Below, piece by piece: positions 8,346 through 16,452 of a stretch of 64,000 nucleotides of DNA; positions within the stretch are counted from its first letter, which is position 1, and the number at the start of each line of letters is the position of its first letter. Where the stretch lies: assembly GCA_016219875.1 (NCBI GenBank), contig JACRJZ010000090.1, forward strand, positions 1-64,000, read 5' to 3'. The DNA comes from Verrucomicrobiota bacterium (lineage in GTDB: Bacteria > Verrucomicrobiota > Verrucomicrobiia > Limisphaerales > JACRJZ01). A program made the translations under genes and the position numbers. The notes under the pieces are model-generated. The model had not been told where the DNA came from and ran no database searches. It saw only the letters and a program-made list of their open reading frames with translations.

Positions 8346-8606
8346 ATGAATCCTGAACTGTGCAAACAGGCTTTGGCGAAGGTAGGCAACCCGAATGTGC
8401 TGGTGAACCTGGTGTCCCGCCGGGTCCGCCAACTCAACTCGGGCGGCGGTGGCCGCAACCGCCCCCTCATTCCCAACGCCGACCACCTGGGCGCCGCGGA
8501 CATTGCCCTGAGCGAAATCGCGGAAGGCAAGATGGGATTTGAGATGCCGGATGAAACCATCTTGGTCGCCGAAGAAAAGCCCACGAAGCGACGAAAGAAA
8601 GGCTGA
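8346..8606 (+). CDS. rpoZ: RNA polymerase omega subunit
   Basis: An 86-residue protein with the omega pattern: an N-terminal helix, LVNLVSRRVRQLNSG, a Pro-rich turn, and ADIALSEIAEGKMGFE in the second helix. Omega binds the beta-prime subunit and helps core assembly. The start at 8346 gives a normal length. The tail is basic (KPTKRRKKG). It is divergent from pgk and followed by a strong terminator, then smpB. A short AT-rich stretch rich in T precedes it near 8280, where a promoter could lie. Confidence 0.85.
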   Translation: MNPELCKQALAKVGNPNVLVNLVSRRVRQLNSGGGGRNRPLIPNADHLGAADIALSEIAEGKMGFEMPDETILVAEEKPTKRRKKG

Positions 8607-8626
8607 GGCCCTCAGCCGTCGTTGTG

Positions 8627-8663
8627 CCAGCCAGAAGGGCCCGCCTTCTGGCTGGTTTTGTTT
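8627..8663 (+). terminator. Strong intrinsic terminator abutting the smpB start codon
   Basis: CCAGCCAGAAGG (8627-8638) and CCTTCTGGCTGG (8644-8655) form a perfect 12-bp stem with a 5-base loop, followed by TTTTGTTT (8656-8663). The ATG of smpB is the very next base. It should end rpoZ transcripts, and it leaves no room for a Shine-Dalgarno sequence outside the stem. Confidence 0.9.
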
Positions 8664-9125
8664 ATGGCGGACATCCTCTCCAACTCCAAAGCGCGCCGCG
8701 ACTACCACATCCTCGAAACCTTCGAGGCCGGCATCGTGCTGCGCGGCACGGAGGTGAAATCCCTGCGCGCGGGCCTCGGCCAGATTCGCGACGCCTACGC
8801 CGCGGTGGAACAGAACGAGGTCTGGCTCCACAACGCGCACATCGACGAATACGAGCAGGGCAACCGCTTCAATCACAAGCCCACGGCGCCCCGCAAGCTG
8901 CTGCTGCACAAATCGGAAATCCGCAAGCTGCATGGTCTGGCCGCCGTGAAGGGCAACGCGCTCGTCCCGCTGGCCTTCTTCTGGAAGAACGGCAAGGTCA
9001 AAGTCCAGCTCGGCGTCGGCAAAGGCAAAGCCGAGTTCGACAAGCGCGACGACATCAAGCAGCGCGAAGCCGACCGCGAACTGAAGCGGGCCACGATGAA
9101 GAGCCTGAAAGCGCGGGAGGGTTGA
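8664..9125 (+). CDS. smpB: SsrA-binding protein SmpB
   Basis: A 153-residue tmRNA partner needed for rescue of stalled ribosomes. NSKARRDYHILETFEAG, GTEVKSLRAG and the later HIDEYEQGN are typical, and the C-terminal tail KQREADRELKRATMKSLK is the basic helix that enters the decoding centre. The ATG at 8664 gives the normal length. A TTG at 8622, in frame, would add 14 residues encoded by the terminator stem; I prefer the ATG. A leaderless or terminator-derived start would be unusual. Confidence 0.96.
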   Translation: MADILSNSKARRDYHILETFEAGIVLRGTEVKSLRAGLGQIRDAYAAVEQNEVWLHNAHIDEYEQGNRFNHKPTAPRKLLLHKSEIRKLHGLAAVKGNALVPLAFFWKNGKVKVQLGVGKGKAEFDKRDDIKQREADRELKRATMKSLKAREG

Positions 9126-9138
9126 AGCTCGGGGCGCC

Positions 9139-11370
9139 TCAGCCCCAGCCCAGCAACTTGCCGCCGTGCCAAGTCAGGAACGCCAGTGTCCACGCCAGGA
9201 CGCCCATGTAGAGCCACTGGATGGCCGGCCATTTCCACGAGTTCGTTTCGCGGCGGACCACGGCCACGGTGCTGGCGCATTGGAGGGCGAAGACGTAGAA
9301 GACCATCAGCGTGAGGCCCAGCAGCGGCGTGTAGATCACTGAGCCGTCGGGCCGTTTCTGTTCGCGCATGATAGCGGCCAGCGATTGTGTGCCTTCCTCC
9401 GTGTCGTCGTAGCCGCCCACGTTGTACACCTGGGACATCGTGCTCACGAACACCTCGCGGGCCGCGAAGGACGAGATGATCCCGATCCCGATTTTCCAGT
9501 CGAAGCCCAGCGGCCGGAGGATCGGCTCCAAGGCCCGCCCCATGTGGCCCGCAAAACTGCCGCGCAGCGTGGCGCCCTTCTCTTCGATGTCGATGTGCGC
9601 CAAGGCGTCCGCTTTGGCGGCGGCCACGGCCTTGGGATCCGTCAGGCCGGGGAAGGTCTTTGTTTCGACCGCGGCGCGCTGGAGGTCGAACTCCCGCTTG
9701 ACTTCGGAGTTCTTCGGATAGGAGACGAGGAACCAAAGCACGATGTTGATGGCGAGAATGATCGTGCCGGCTTGGGTGAGGAACAATTGGGCGCGGTCCC
9801 AGACGTGGCGGAGGACGGTGCGCGCCAGCGGACGTTTGTAGGGCGGCAGTTCCATGATCAGCATGGGTGCAGGGCCGCGCAGCAGCGTCTTCTTAAACAG
9901 CCAGGCCATGACCAGCGCGACGAGGATGCCCAGCGCGTACATGGTGAACAGCACCACGCCTGGCAGCCGGACGAACCCCAGCACCTTCGTCTCCGGTATG
10001 CAGGCGGCGATGAGCACGGTATAGACCGGCAACCGCGCCGAACAGCTCATGAGCGGGGAGATCATCACCGTGACGAGCCGGTCACGCGGGTTCTCGATGG
10101 TGCGCGTGGCCATGATGCCGGGGATGGCGCAGGCAAATGAGCTGAGCATCGGAATGAAGCTCTTGCCGTGCAGGCCCACCTTGCTCATCACCCGGTCCAT
10201 GAGGAACGCGGCGCGCGCCATGTAGCCGGTGTCCTCCAGCAGGCCGAGGAACAAAAAGAGCAGGCAAATCTGCGGCAAGAACACCACCACCGCGCCCACG
10301 CCCGCGATGATGCCGTCGATCACCAGGCTGTTCAGCGCGCCGGGCGGGAGGAGGGCACCGACGTGTTGTCCGACAAAATCGACCCCTTGTTCCAGGCCCT
10401 TCATCGGCAGTTTGGCAAAGGTGAAGATGCTCTGAAAAATGACGGTCAAGACCACGACGAAGACCAGCAGCCCCCAGACTTTGTGCGTGAGCACGCGGTC
10501 CAGCCGGTCGCTGAACGTCTCGGCGGCGACCAACCGGTCGGTGGTGACCGCTTGCTGGATGGCGGAGATCCGCGAATAGCGCGATTCGATGGCGGCGCTC
10601 CGCCAATCCACGCCCTCCTCTTCCAGCCGCCGCCGCGCCGCCTCGACCGTCTGGCGGGTGGCCGGAGGATAATGCCCACCGCTGGAGTCGATGAATTTGT
10701 CGTCCGAGAGGAGCAGCAGCGCTTCGGCAAACGAGTGGCGCGGCGTGACCGGCGCGGCAATCTGCTTGGCCACGGCGGAAACTTCCCGGGCCAGTTCGGA
10801 CGGAGGTTTGCAGAAGGATTTCACCGAGACGGCGCCCCGCCCGTCCCGGAGCGCAGCCACGATCTTCTCGCGCAACGCGCTCATGCCTTGCCCACTGCTG
10901 GCCACCACCGGCATGACCGGCACGCCGAGGGCCTCGCCCAGCTTGGCGGCGTCGATCTCGTGGCCGTTCTTGTGGGCCACGTCAATCATGTTCAGCGCGA
11001 CGATCGTGGGGTAACCCAGTTCAATGACCTGGGTCGCGAAGTAGAGATTGCGCTGCAAGTTCGAGGCATCGACCACCAGCACGACCGCCTGCGGCGGCGG
11101 GACGGCCGGCACGCGGTGGTAGAGCACGTCGCGGACGATTTGCTCATCGAGCGACTGCGGGCTGAGGCTGTAAGTGCCCGGCAGGTCGAGGACCATGACC
11201 GGGAGGTCCGCCGGCGCGCCCAGCATCCGGCCCTCCTTGCGTTCGACCGTGACGCCGGGGTAGTTGCCCACTTTGGCGCGCAAGCCGGTGAGCGCGTTGA
11301 ACACCGTGGTCTTGCCGCAGTTCGGGTTGCCCGTCACCACGACGTAGAAAGGTGCTCCCGTTGCCATCAC
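9139..11370 (-). CDS. feoB: Ferrous iron transport protein B
   Basis: A 743-residue Fe(II) transporter of the inner membrane. The N-terminal G domain has GNPNCGKTTVFNAL (G1), a G3-type DLPGTYSLS, and NMID (G4). A short GDI-like linker is followed by a membrane domain with about 8-10 helices containing the gate-type repeats, for example LSSFACAIPGIMATRTIEN. The length is normal. It overlaps feoA by 4 bases (ATGA-type overlap), so the two are translationally coupled. An iron-responsive regulator would be expected, but no box is evident. Confidence 0.97.
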   Translation of the reverse strand: MMATGAPFYVVVTGNPNCGKTTVFNALTGLRAKVGNYPGVTVERKEGRMLGAPADLPVMVLDLPGTYSLSPQSLDEQIVRDVLYHRVPAVPPPQAVVLVVDASNLQRNLYFATQVIELGYPTIVALNMIDVAHKNGHEIDAAKLGEALGVPVMPVVASSGQGMSALREKIVAALRDGRGAVSVKSFCKPPSELAREVSAVAKQIAAPVTPRHSFAEALLLLSDDKFIDSSGGHYPPATRQTVEAARRRLEEEGVDWRSAAIESRYSRISAIQQAVTTDRLVAAETFSDRLDRVLTHKVWGLLVFVVVLTVIFQSIFTFAKLPMKGLEQGVDFVGQHVGALLPPGALNSLVIDGIIAGVGAVVVFLPQICLLFLFLGLLEDTGYMARAAFLMDRVMSKVGLHGKSFIPMLSSFACAIPGIMATRTIENPRDRLVTVMISPLMSCSARLPVYTVLIAACIPETKVLGFVRLPGVVLFTMYALGILVALVMAWLFKKTLLRGPAPMLIMELPPYKRPLARTVLRHVWDRAQLFLTQAGTIILAINIVLWFLVSYPKNSEVKREFDLQRAAVETKTFPGLTDPKAVAAAKADALAHIDIEEKGATLRGSFAGHMGRALEPILRPLGFDWKIGIGIISSFAAREVFVSTMSQVYNVGGYDDTEEGTQSLAAIMREQKRPDGSVIYTPLLGLTLMVFYVFALQCASTVAVVRRETNSWKWPAIQWLYMGVLAWTLAFLTWHGGKLLGWG

Positions 11371-11609
11371 GCCGCGAACTGGACCAGGATTTGTTCTGCT
11401 TCGTGCCGGCTGACGCTCAGGTTGTAGCCGCGCACCCGCAGTTCCACCGGGTCGCCCAGCAGCGCGAAGCGGACGAGTTCCACCGGCGTGCCGCTGACCA
11501 AGCCCAGTTCCTGCAGGCGGCTGCGTTCGGGCGGAGGAAGTTTGATCTCACTGACGGTCGCCTTCTGGCCCGCCTGAAGGGAAGTCAGGGGTTGGAGCGC
11601 CGCCGTCAT
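11367..11609 (-). CDS. feoA: Ferrous iron transport protein A
   Basis: An 80-residue SH3-like FeoA domain protein, a cytoplasmic partner of FeoB. Typical elements are LTSLQAGQKATVSEI, the RLQELGLVSGTPVELVR core and the C-terminal RGYNLSVSRHEAEQI. The start at 11609 gives the usual length. It overlaps both neighbours by 4 bases, in the order feoA2-feoA-feoB, which implies a tightly coupled operon. Confidence 0.92.
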   Translation of the reverse strand: MTAALQPLTSLQAGQKATVSEIKLPPPERSRLQELGLVSGTPVELVRFALLGDPVELRVRGYNLSVSRHEAEQILVQFAA

Positions 11610-11905
11610 AGCGTCGGGTGCGGCACCGGCGGTTCGAGCGGCTCCACCCAGATCGCCTTGGCCAGTTCTTCGCTCAGGGCGATGCGGGCGTTGCAGACTT
11701 GGCAAATGATGTTCGAGGGCCGGCCCAGGAGTTTCACGTGCTGATCTTCCAGAAAGCCCAATTCCCGGAGCCGCGTGTTCAGTTCCGGCGAGGCGGAAAG
11801 CTGTTTGACCCGCCCGCACGCCCCCTCGCGGAGGCGATTGAGCGGGCAAACATCCGGCTTGGGACAACTGACCGGACAGCCGGTGGATGCATGGTGTTCG
11901 TTCAA
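11606..11905 (-). CDS. Second FeoA-domain protein with a Cys-rich N-terminus
   Basis: A protein of about 99 residues whose C-terminal 75 residues are FeoA-like (GACGRVKQL, TRLRELGFLEDQHVKLLG, CQVCNARIALSEELAKAI). Ahead of it is a Cys cluster with Cys at about 10, 14, 20 and 30 (CPVSCPKPDVCPLNRL), plus a CQVC pair inside the domain, which could bind iron or an Fe-S cluster. No ATG fits; I use the TTG at 11905. The open frame continues to 12103, but only through tandem repeat DNA. It is the first gene of the feo operon. Similar FeoA-FeoA-FeoB orders occur in other phyla. The start is uncertain. Confidence 0.75.
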   Translation of the reverse strand: MNEHHASTGCPVSCPKPDVCPLNRLREGACGRVKQLSASPELNTRLRELGFLEDQHVKLLGRPSNIICQVCNARIALSEELAKAIWVEPLEPPVPHPTL

Positions 11906-11958
11906 CGCGCCGCCAACGTAGGGGCAAAGAGAAGGACTTTCAAGGGGGGAAAAACTAC

Positions 11959-11995
11959 GGGACGACAGACCACGGGACCACGGACCACAGGACTG
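11959..11995. repeat. Heptamer-type tandem repeat upstream of feo
   Basis: Units related to GGACCAC follow one another with a mostly 7-base step (one is 8). It sits in the leader of the feo operon, just upstream of the likely TTG start of the second FeoA gene. Confidence 0.65.
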
Positions 11996-12099
11996 AATTG
12001 AAACCCACGGCGAACTGGCGCGGACTTGGCTGGTCGCCTCCCCCAGCCCTCTTCGTGTCTCCTTGCGTTCTTCGCGGCGAACAACTGCTCCGTTTGGAA

Positions 12100-12480
12100 T
12101 CACCTTGGCGAGGGTCGCGCGAACGGATCGAGCAACGTCAGCCCCGGCATCCAGGTGAAGTCGTGCGTGTTCCGCGTTACCAACGTGGCCCCGTGCGCCA
12201 GGGCCGTGGCGGCGACCAGGGCGTCGCCCAATTTGATCTTCTGTGTCTGTCGGAGGACAATCGCCTTCTCCACGACCGCTTGTGAAACCGGCAGGCGTTC
12301 CACGTTGGCGAAGAACTCGGTGAGGTAGAGCTTCTCATCCGCTGCAAGTAGATGGTAGCCGAGAGTCTCGACCTGCGTGATGACCGACACGGCAACGTCA
12401 GGCTCGGCGAGAAGCGAATGCAGAAAGTGAAAGCCTGGCTTGCTGGCGTAGATGATGATGTTGCTGTCGATGAGCTTCAT
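12100..12480 (-). CDS. PIN-domain toxin (VapC-like)
   Basis: A 126-residue PIN-domain ribonuclease. The acidic residues expected at the active site are Asp5 in LIDSNIIIY, a Glu in TQVETLGY near residue 38, Asp near 85 in LGDALVAAT, and the C-terminal TRNTHDF. Length and order fit VapC toxins. The ATG overlaps the stop of the preceding gene by 4 bases, the usual coupling of antitoxin and toxin. The target RNA is unknown. Confidence 0.88.
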   Translation of the reverse strand: MKLIDSNIIIYASKPGFHFLHSLLAEPDVAVSVITQVETLGYHLLAADEKLYLTEFFANVERLPVSQAVVEKAIVLRQTQKIKLGDALVAATALAHGATLVTRNTHDFTWMPGLTLLDPFARPSPR

Positions 12481-12749
12481 GGCTCACGACCAGGCAACTC
12501 GCGGTCGGAGCGCACCTCGTGCTGCCACGCCACAGGATCTTGGATGCTGGAGAAGGCGTTGAGGCTGGCCAGCTTCTTCAACGCGGCCACACGGCGCTGA
12601 GATCGCTCGTCCGGCGTTGCTGCGACGGGTGGTTCTTCCAAGGGAGTGATGAGCGCCTGCACCAGTCGGCTCGCTGGGAAGACGCCTTCGCTATCTTCGA
12701 GCCACTGGATGCGGTCACCCTGAACTGTGGCTTTGAGTGTCGTCAGCAT
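12477..12749 (-). CDS. Antitoxin partner of the PIN toxin (VapB-like)
   Basis: A 90-residue protein. The N-terminus LTTLKATVQGDRIQWLED looks like a short beta-rich DNA-binding segment, and the C-terminus ends DPVAWQHEVRSDRELPGRE, a pattern common in antitoxins that precede PIN toxins, where the tail wraps the toxin. The start at 12749 is chosen because it gives a normal antitoxin length; the frame is open further but runs antisense to the next gene. The pair should repress its own promoter in the 118-base gap to the divergent heme-binding gene. Confidence 0.8.
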   Translation of the reverse strand: MLTTLKATVQGDRIQWLEDSEGVFPASRLVQALITPLEEPPVAATPDERSQRRVAALKKLASLNAFSSIQDPVAWQHEVRSDRELPGREP

Positions 12750-12867
12750 GGTTATGTGGTACGCCGGGGCGGCGGCTTGTTCAAGTTCCTTTTGCCAGTC
12801 TTCGTCTATCGGCCCCGATTTCCTCACTCGCCTCGCCCACGAGGTCGGTGCTACCGTCTCCGCGCTT

Positions 12868-15800
12868 ATGCGCACTCTGTCGCGTTTCCGGTGTCCGGCT
12901 CTCTGCCTGGCGGCGATGGCTGGAGCGGCGGTCCTGGCCCAGGACCGGCCCGCGCTGGTGGCGATCCCCCAACTGGGCCTCCGCGTCCAGAGCGGGTTTC
13001 GGGTGACGGTCGTGGCGGACGCGGATTTGGCCAATGACATCCAGGCGATGACGCTCGATCCGCAGGGCCGGGTCGTGGTCACGGGGCCGGGCTACATCAA
13101 GACGCTCCTCGACGACGACGACGATGGCCGCGCTGACCGCGCCGTGCTTTACGCCACGCCGCCAGGCGCGGGCCAGGGAATGCTCTTCGACGGTCCGGCC
13201 CTCTACTTCTCCGGCAACGGCTGGTTCTCACGCTACGAAGACCTCGACGGCGACGGCGTGGCGGATCGTCCGCCGGAAAACTTGTTCCCGTTGGGCGCGG
13301 GCGAGCACGGCGGACACGCGATTCGCCGGGGGCCGGACGGCGAGCTTTACCTCATCGGCGGCAATGACACCGACTTTGCCGCAACACACCTGAACCTCGG
13401 CGGCGCGCCCGTGCGCGAAGTGGAGGCCGGAGCGCTTTGGCGCATCGGCCAGGACCACCGCAGCGCGCAACCGCTGGCCCACGGCTTCCGCAATCCTTGG
13501 AGCTTCGACTTCGACGCGATGGGCGAGGTCTTCACGCACGACAGCGACGTGGACGGCGATTTCTTTTTGCCGTGGTACACGCCGACGCGGTTCTACCACG
13601 TCGCCTACGGCGGGCATCATGGCTGGCGGCTCAAGGGCTGGAAGCGCGGCTGGGCGCGACCCGGCTACTACGCGGACACGGTCGAAACGCTGGCGCCGAT
13701 GGGCCGGGGTTCGCCGACCGGATTGGTGTGCTATCGGCACCGGCAGTTCCCGATGCGCTACCGCGGCGGGCTGTTCGCGTTGGACTGGACGTTTGGGGAA
13801 ATCCTCTTCGTGCCGGTGCGGCCGGCGGGCGCGAGCTTTCAGGCCCAGCCGGAAATCTTTCTGGAGCCGATCGGCTCGCATGGTTTCGCGCCCACCGACG
13901 TGTGTGTCGGCAAAGACGGCGCGCTGTTCGTCTGCATCGGCGGGCGCAAGACGCGCGGCGCGGTCTTCCGCATCGACTATGCCGGCGCCCCCCTGATGGA
14001 ACCGGTGGTGCAGCTCACGCTGAATCCGCGCCTCGACGTGGTGATCACCGCGCCGCAGCCGCTCGAGGCGTGGTCGCGCGCCGTGTGGGTGCCGGAGGCG
14101 CAAGAACTCGGCGCGCCGGGCTTCTTGCGCGTGGCGGCGGACGAACTGATCGAACCGCTGTGGCGCGTGCGGGCCATTGAAATCCTGACCGAGCTGTTTG
14201 GCGGGCTGCCGCAATTGCAGGCGGACCTGGCGGCCCGCGCGGCCTCGCCGCTGGTGCGGGCGCGCACGGCATGGTCGCTGGGCCGCGTGCCGGGGCCGAA
14301 TCCGTCGCTGGTCCTGTTTCCGCTGCTGGCGGACGAGCATCCACTGGTCCGGCGCTGCGCGCTCGAGGCGGTCGTGGACCATCTCACGTCCATGGAAAGC
14401 CCGGAGTTGGTCCGCTTGCTTCTGCCGAGTTTGGGCCACGAAGACAAACGCGTGCGCCTGGCGGCCGCCCGTCTGGCGAGCGCGTTAGCGGACGCGCCGT
14501 GGCAGGCGCTGGCGCGCGAGTTGGAGCAGGCCAACCTCGGCGCGCGGTTGAGCGGTTTCCTGGCGCAGATGTGGCGGCGGGCCAGCGCCGGACACCCCGA
14601 GTTGCTCGAGCCGCTGATGGCGCTCCTCGCGCAGACGAAAGACCCGGAACTTCGTCTCGACACCGTGCGGTTAATCATTCTCGCACTGGGCGATTGGAAG
14701 CTGGAGAACCCGTCGCTCGAAGTGATGACCGGTTGCGAGGCGGCGGCGTTGCCGTCGAACCAGGAGCCGTTGCTGAACCGTCTGCGCGCGGCGGCGCGAG
14801 CGCAGCTTCCGTCCGGCGACGCCGATCTCGACGCGGAAGTGGTGCGGCTGCTGGCCATGCTTCAGGACGGCGACCCGCGCACGGCCCGCGCGGTGCTGGG
14901 CCAGATCACGCCGCAGAGTCCGGCGCCGGCGGATTTTCATCTGCTCGCTGGTTTCGCGCGGCTGCGCGCGTGGCCCCCGGAACTGACGCCGAAAGTCGCG
15001 GACGCTCTCCTGGCGCTCGACCGCAAACTGGAAGGTTCGGGCGCGCATCCGAAATTGAACTGGAACACGCGCCTGACCGAATTGGTGCAGACCCTCTTGG
15101 GGCGCGAGCCGAAATTGCTGGCGGCGCTGCTGAAGCATCCGTCGTTCGCCACGCCCGGACACTTGCCACTGGCGGCGCAACTCGGCGCGGAACATCAGGC
15201 GGAAGTGGCCGCCCTCTACTTGGCCGCCGCGCGTCGCGACACGAATTATCCGTGGTCAGGGCCGCTGGTGGAAATGCTGTCGCTGCGGCCGGCGGCGGAA
15301 GTGCGCCCGCTGTTCCGCGCGCATTGGAACGAAGTCCTGCTGCGCGACGACCTGTTGCGGCAACTCGCCGTTCAACCCGACGTCGCCGACCGCGAGAAGT
15401 TCTGGCAGGGGCTGGCCGCTTGGCGGCTGGACGTGGCGCGGGCCTGCGTGACCGCGTTGCTGGAGTTGCCCCGCGACACGGCGCGCACGAACCTCCTCGC
15501 GCCGGCCATGTTGCTGCGGCGCTTGATCGATCTGCCAGCGGAGAGTTCCCTGCGAAGCCTGACGGTGGCCCTCCTCAATGCGCAAAGCGGACAAAGCTTC
15601 GACATCAAGGAGCCGGCTCCGCCGGCAAAGCCCACGCTGGCCCACGCCGCAGCCGTGCGGCAGGCCTACTTGCCGGTGTGGGCGTGGCTGGGGAAAAACC
15701 ATCCGGCAGTGGCGCGCGCGATCGTCGCCGTCGGCGGGGACGATCCGGCGAAATGGCGCGCGACTCTCAAAGCCGTGCCGTGGGCGAAGGGCGATCCCGG

Positions 15801-16200
15801 GCGCGGGGAGCGGGTGTTTGGCGAGCGCGGCTGCGCTCTCTGCCATGCGGGGGCGCGTCCCCTGGGGCCTGATCTCGCGGGGGTGACGGCGCGGTTTTCC
15901 ATCGAGGATCTGTTCAACGCGATCGTCTTCCCCAGCCGCGACATCGCGGAGCCGTACCGGCCCACTGCGTTCCTGATGGGCGATGGCTCGGTCGTAAACG
16001 GCTTGGTGGCGCACGAGTCGGTGGACGGAGTGATGGCGCAGACGGACGCAACCTCGACGGAGTGGCTGGACGATCTGGACATCGTGGCGCGGCATCCAAG
16101 TGAGGTCTCGTTCATGCCGACAGGATTGCTGGACGGGGCGAAGCTGGACGAGTTGGCGGACCTTTACAGCTACCTCAAGACGCTGCGGGCGCGGAAGTAG
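12868..16200 (+). CDS. PVC-type membrane-bound dehydrogenase with C-terminal cytochrome c domain
   Basis: A 1110-residue exported protein. The ATG at 12868 gives a signal peptide ending near VLAQ. Residues of about 25-390 form a beta-propeller of the putative dehydrogenase type of Planctomycetes and Verrucomicrobia (GFRVTVVAD, DLDGDGVADR, GLRNPW-like GFRNPWSFDFD, HHGWRLKG). The middle 500 residues are Leu/Ala-rich helices resembling HEAT repeats. The C-terminus carries a single heme c site CALCH (Cys989, Cys992, His993) followed by GPDLAGV. Probable role: periplasmic oxidation of a sugar or alcohol with electrons passed to the heme. The substrate is unknown. Confidence 0.9.
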   Translation: MRTLSRFRCPALCLAAMAGAAVLAQDRPALVAIPQLGLRVQSGFRVTVVADADLANDIQAMTLDPQGRVVVTGPGYIKTLLDDDDDGRADRAVLYATPPGAGQGMLFDGPALYFSGNGWFSRYEDLDGDGVADRPPENLFPLGAGEHGGHAIRRGPDGELYLIGGNDTDFAATHLNLGGAPVREVEAGALWRIGQDHRSAQPLAHGFRNPWSFDFDAMGEVFTHDSDVDGDFFLPWYTPTRFYHVAYGGHHGWRLKGWKRGWARPGYYADTVETLAPMGRGSPTGLVCYRHRQFPMRYRGGLFALDWTFGEILFVPVRPAGASFQAQPEIFLEPIGSHGFAPTDVCVGKDGALFVCIGGRKTRGAVFRIDYAGAPLMEPVVQLTLNPRLDVVITAPQPLEAWSRAVWVPEAQELGAPGFLRVAADELIEPLWRVRAIEILTELFGGLPQLQADLAARAASPLVRARTAWSLGRVPGPNPSLVLFPLLADEHPLVRRCALEAVVDHLTSMESPELVRLLLPSLGHEDKRVRLAAARLASALADAPWQALARELEQANLGARLSGFLAQMWRRASAGHPELLEPLMALLAQTKDPELRLDTVRLIILALGDWKLENPSLEVMTGCEAAALPSNQEPLLNRLRAAARAQLPSGDADLDAEVVRLLAMLQDGDPRTARAVLGQITPQSPAPADFHLLAGFARLRAWPPELTPKVADALLALDRKLEGSGAHPKLNWNTRLTELVQTLLGREPKLLAALLKHPSFATPGHLPLAAQLGAEHQAEVAALYLAAARRDTNYPWSGPLVEMLSLRPAAEVRPLFRAHWNEVLLRDDLLRQLAVQPDVADREKFWQGLAAWRLDVARACVTALLELPRDTARTNLLAPAMLLRRLIDLPAESSLRSLTVALLNAQSGQSFDIKEPAPPAKPTLAHAAAVRQAYLPVWAWLGKNHPAVARAIVAVGGDDPAKWRATLKAVPWAKGDPGRGERVFGERGCALCHAGARPLGPDLAGVTARFSIEDLFNAIVFPSRDIAEPYRPTAFLMGDGSVVNGLVAHESVDGVMAQTDATSTEWLDDLDIVARHPSEVSFMPTGLLDGAKLDELADLYSYLKTLRARK

Positions 16201-16261
16201 CGGGAGGACTTGAGTTCGCTGGACTCTTCATCAGCGTGAAGCAAACGGGAGGTGGGTCAAA

Positions 16262-16349
16262 GAGTTGAAGGGTTGAAGAGCTGAAGAGGATTCATGGGCT
16301 GGCTTTGGCCCCATGCTGGAACCTCTTTAACTCTTCAACCCTTCAACTC
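16262..16349. repeat. Inverted repeat with 8-base tandem units
   Basis: Two perfect 19-base arms, 16262-16280 (GAGTTGAAGGGTTGAAGAG) and 16331-16349, enclose a spacer. Each arm is made of 8-base units of the GTTGAAGG type. It lies downstream of the heme-binding protein and could end its transcript. The rest of the 16201-16452 gap shows nothing else. Confidence 0.8.
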
Positions 16350-16452
16350 GTTACCCCCTCCTCCAACCTCGTCGGCCCGAAACGCGGCTCGGCGTCGAGT
16401 CGTGAGTTCAGCAGCATGAGTTGAAGTGGACTTTGCGCCGATCCGGGCCACA

